Positions 62,424 through 64,000 of a stretch of 64,000 nucleotides of DNA are shown here, piece by piece. The stretch comes from Paenibacillus yonginensis (lineage in GTDB: Bacteria; Bacillota; Bacilli; Paenibacillales; Paenibacillaceae). The stretch spans positions 1,865,501 through 1,929,500 of the forward strand of contig NZ_CP014167.1 of assembly GCF_001685395.1 (NCBI RefSeq). Reading direction: 5' to 3'. The notes beneath the pieces were generated by a model. The model did no database searches and was not told where the DNA came from. It worked only from the letters and a program-made list of their open reading frames with translations. The translations under genes were made by a program, and so were the position numbers. Every line of letters begins with the position of its first letter. Within the stretch, counting starts at the first letter, position 1.

Positions 62424-63026
62424 TTAATCCGGATATTTGGCAAAATAATGGTCAAACAAAATATCAATCTGCTTCTCAACGGACATTAGATCCGGAGCGG
62501 ACGGTAAATTTTTGATGCGCTGGGACATTAAAATAGGAAAATAAGAGGCGGAATGAATGTGCATGGTCATGGTTCTTAAAATTTCCGGATCGGTTTCGCC
62601 CGTAATTTCGGACATAAGAACGGAAACTTTGTTCATGCCAAGCTTTTTCATGTAAGTGAGGTATTCATAATGGGATTGAAAGGACAGATTCCCTTTGCCC
62701 AGAATTTCTTTCATAAGCTCGGGAAATTCCGCCAAAGAAGCGGCATAACGCTTCATGAACAGCTTAAGCCGTTGTTTGGGAGGGATGGACAAATCGTCCA
62801 GGATCAGAAAGTGATCATGAAACTCCGCAAGCATAAACTTCAAGACTTCATTGATCAATTTATCCTTGGAGCCAAAATAATAATTGATGAGCGCCAGGTT
62901 GACGTCCGCGCAGGAAGCGATTTTTCGCAGCGTTACATTTTCAAACCCTTTCGCTTTGATCAGTTCCAGTGCGGTGTTCAAAATATGATCTTTAGTTGTC
63001 ACATCTTTCCCAGTTTCATTGAACAT
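62424..63026 (-). CDS. TetR/AcrR family transcriptional regulator
   Basis: 200 residues. The N-terminal helix-turn-helix reads ILNTALELIKAKGFENVTLR then KIASCADVNLALINYYFGSKDKLI, a clear TetR signature. The C-terminal ligand domain is not assignable. It is divergent from the MFS exporter gene and very likely represses it, with an inverted repeat in the shared region. The ATG at 63026 is preceded by GGGGAG. Confidence 0.93.
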   Translation of the reverse strand: MFNETGKDVTTKDHILNTALELIKAKGFENVTLRKIASCADVNLALINYYFGSKDKLINEVLKFMLAEFHDHFLILDDLSIPPKQRLKLFMKRYAASLAEFPELMKEILGKGNLSFQSHYEYLTYMKKLGMNKVSVLMSEITGETDPEILRTMTMHIHSASYFPILMSQRIKNLPSAPDLMSVEKQIDILFDHYFAKYPD

Positions 63027-63136
63027 GAGTTACTCCCCTATCGCCATTCTTCATCCACCATAATACTCCCTCCAGTACCGTGTCAAGTTGAAGGTCTAAT
63101 TCCGTATTGACAAATGTCCCCTTGCCGACTATTGTA

Positions 63137-63163
63137 TTAAACAACGTATTAAACATTGTTTAA
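63137..63163. promoter_or_regulatory. Candidate TetR operator
   Basis: TTAAACAA (63137-63144) and TTGTTTAA (63156-63163) form an exact 8-bp inverted repeat with an 11-base centre, midway between the divergent tetR and exporter genes. Confidence 0.6.
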
Positions 63164-63294
63164 AACGGCGATTAATCCTGTTTCGTTATCTATCAGATTC
63201 AAGAGGAGGTGAATTTCTTTCGCAAACCATAATGCTGACATAACCAGAGTGGATTATGAAATAAATACTTAAAGAGAAAACGGAGTGAGAAACC

Positions 63295-64000
63295 TTGCCT
63301 AACCCAGCTAGAGAGAAAAAGGCTGTTGATGCCAATGAATTCTCAATCAGAGCGATCATTGGGCCTCTTCTTGCGATTATCGTCGGCATGATTATGGTTA
63401 TTTTGGATACGACGGTCGTGAATGTAGCCATCCCGAAACTCGTTGACTATTTCCATACCGACTTAAAAACGATTCAATGGACCGTTACCGGTTATACGCT
63501 GGCTTTGTCTGCGGTCATTCCGCTGGCCGGATGGATGACGGATAAATTTGGTTCCAAACGGATCTTTCTAATCACCATCGCTTTGTTTACGATCGGCTCC
63601 GCCCTTTGCGCGCTGGCTCAAACGCCAACGCAGCTGATTATTTTCCGCATCCTCCAGGGCATCGGCGGCGGCATGGTCTCTCCAATCGGGATGGCTATGG
63701 TCTTCAGACTGGCCCCGCCTGAGAAAAGAGGCTCCATCATGGGCGTGCTTGGCGTTCCGATGCTGATGGCTCCGGCTCTGGGCCCGGTATTATCGGGCTG
63801 GCTCGTTGAATACGTCAGCTGGAACTGGATTTTCCTGATCAACCTGCCGATCGGTATCGTTGCCATGATTATAGGCATCCGCTTCCTGCCTCAATTTGAA
63901 CGCCATCAGGCTCCGCACCTGGATGTCCTCGGCATGATCCTCGCTCCAATCGCCTTCGCGATGCTGACCTACGGGGTCAGCGAAGGAGGAACAAGCTGGA
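63295..64000 (+). CDS. MFS multidrug exporter, DHA2 (EmrB/QacA) type, cut by window edge
   Basis: 235 codons to the edge. After a polar start comes helix 1 (IIGPLLAIIVGMIMVILDTT) with the DHA motif LDTTVVNVAIPKL. Motif A is GWMTDKFGSKRIF, and motif C is in GVLGVPMLMAPALGPVLSGW. The last is typical of proton-drug antiporters with 14 helices. About 500 residues are expected in all. The start is a TTG at 63295, with GGAGTGA upstream. It is divergent from the TetR gene, which probably represses it. Confidence 0.92.
   Translation, partial: MPNPAREKKAVDANEFSIRAIIGPLLAIIVGMIMVILDTTVVNVAIPKLVDYFHTDLKTIQWTVTGYTLALSAVIPLAGWMTDKFGSKRIFLITIALFTIGSALCALAQTPTQLIIFRILQGIGGGMVSPIGMAMVFRLAPPEKRGSIMGVLGVPMLMAPALGPVLSGWLVEYVSWNWIFLINLPIGIVAMIIGIRFLPQFERHQAPHLDVLGMILAPIAFAMLTYGVSEGGTSW

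Overview
The window looks like a chromosomal segment of a spore-forming Bacillales bacterium, most likely Paenibacillus or a close relative. The basis is gene content and order. It carries spore genes (cotE, spoVK) and Bacillus-type neighbourhoods: lexA divergent from yneA-ynzC, spoVK-hflX-ynbB-glnR-glnA, miaA-hfq, and cotE next to mutS-mutL. It also has a complete aldouronate (xylan fragment) uptake cluster with YesM/YesN-type regulators, as known from Paenibacillus. No 16S or other direct species marker is present. Most genes lie on the minus strand, and many real starts are TTG or GTG, chosen here by ribosome-binding-site spacing.

Layout. 1-7 kb: the tail of an unknown gene, RNase Z, B12-dependent methionine synthase, a HAD phosphatase, small membrane and DUF896 proteins, and the yneA/lexA SOS region with five LexA boxes. 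8-11.7 kb: YitT membrane protein, a Fur-boxed ferredoxin-NADP reductase, a small gene with two LexA-like boxes, and two unknown envelope proteins. 11.8-31.4 kb: core block of glnA-glnR, ynbB, hflX, spoVK, YdcF-like and DUF402 proteins, PBP1A, hfq, miaA, a methyltransferase, mutL, mutS, an amidoligase-like gene and cotE. 31.4-37.7 kb: an aromatic-acid exporter, an SsuABC/ThiXYZ-type ABC transporter, an M32 carboxypeptidase and a beta-carbonic anhydrase.

37.8-39.4 kb is decaying DNA: a heptanucleotide repeat, a frameshifted lipoprotein gene and a frameshifted AraC regulator fragment. 39.4-51.2 kb is the aldouronate cluster: sensor kinase, response regulator, ABC binding protein, two permeases, GH67 alpha-glucuronidase and a large GH2 enzyme. 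The logic is to sense and import glucuronosyl-xylooligosaccharides and trim them inside the cell. 51.3-55.7 kb is accessory DNA: RidA, an IS200-type transposase cleanly interrupted by an IS3-family element (inverted repeats, 3-bp target duplication and frameshift heptamer all visible), a Uma2 nuclease gene, and at least two decayed genes.

56-59.3 kb holds three overlapping genes (sugar nucleotidyltransferase, GT4 glycosyltransferase, alpha/alpha-toroid protein) behind a near-perfect CIRCE operator. This is the most surprising regulatory signal in the window, because CIRCE normally controls chaperone operons. The right end holds a secreted protein with an internal duplication, an ABC-F ATPase, and a TetR regulator divergent from a DHA2-type MFS exporter that runs off the edge.

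All identifications rest on reading the translated sequences and motifs; no database search was run.
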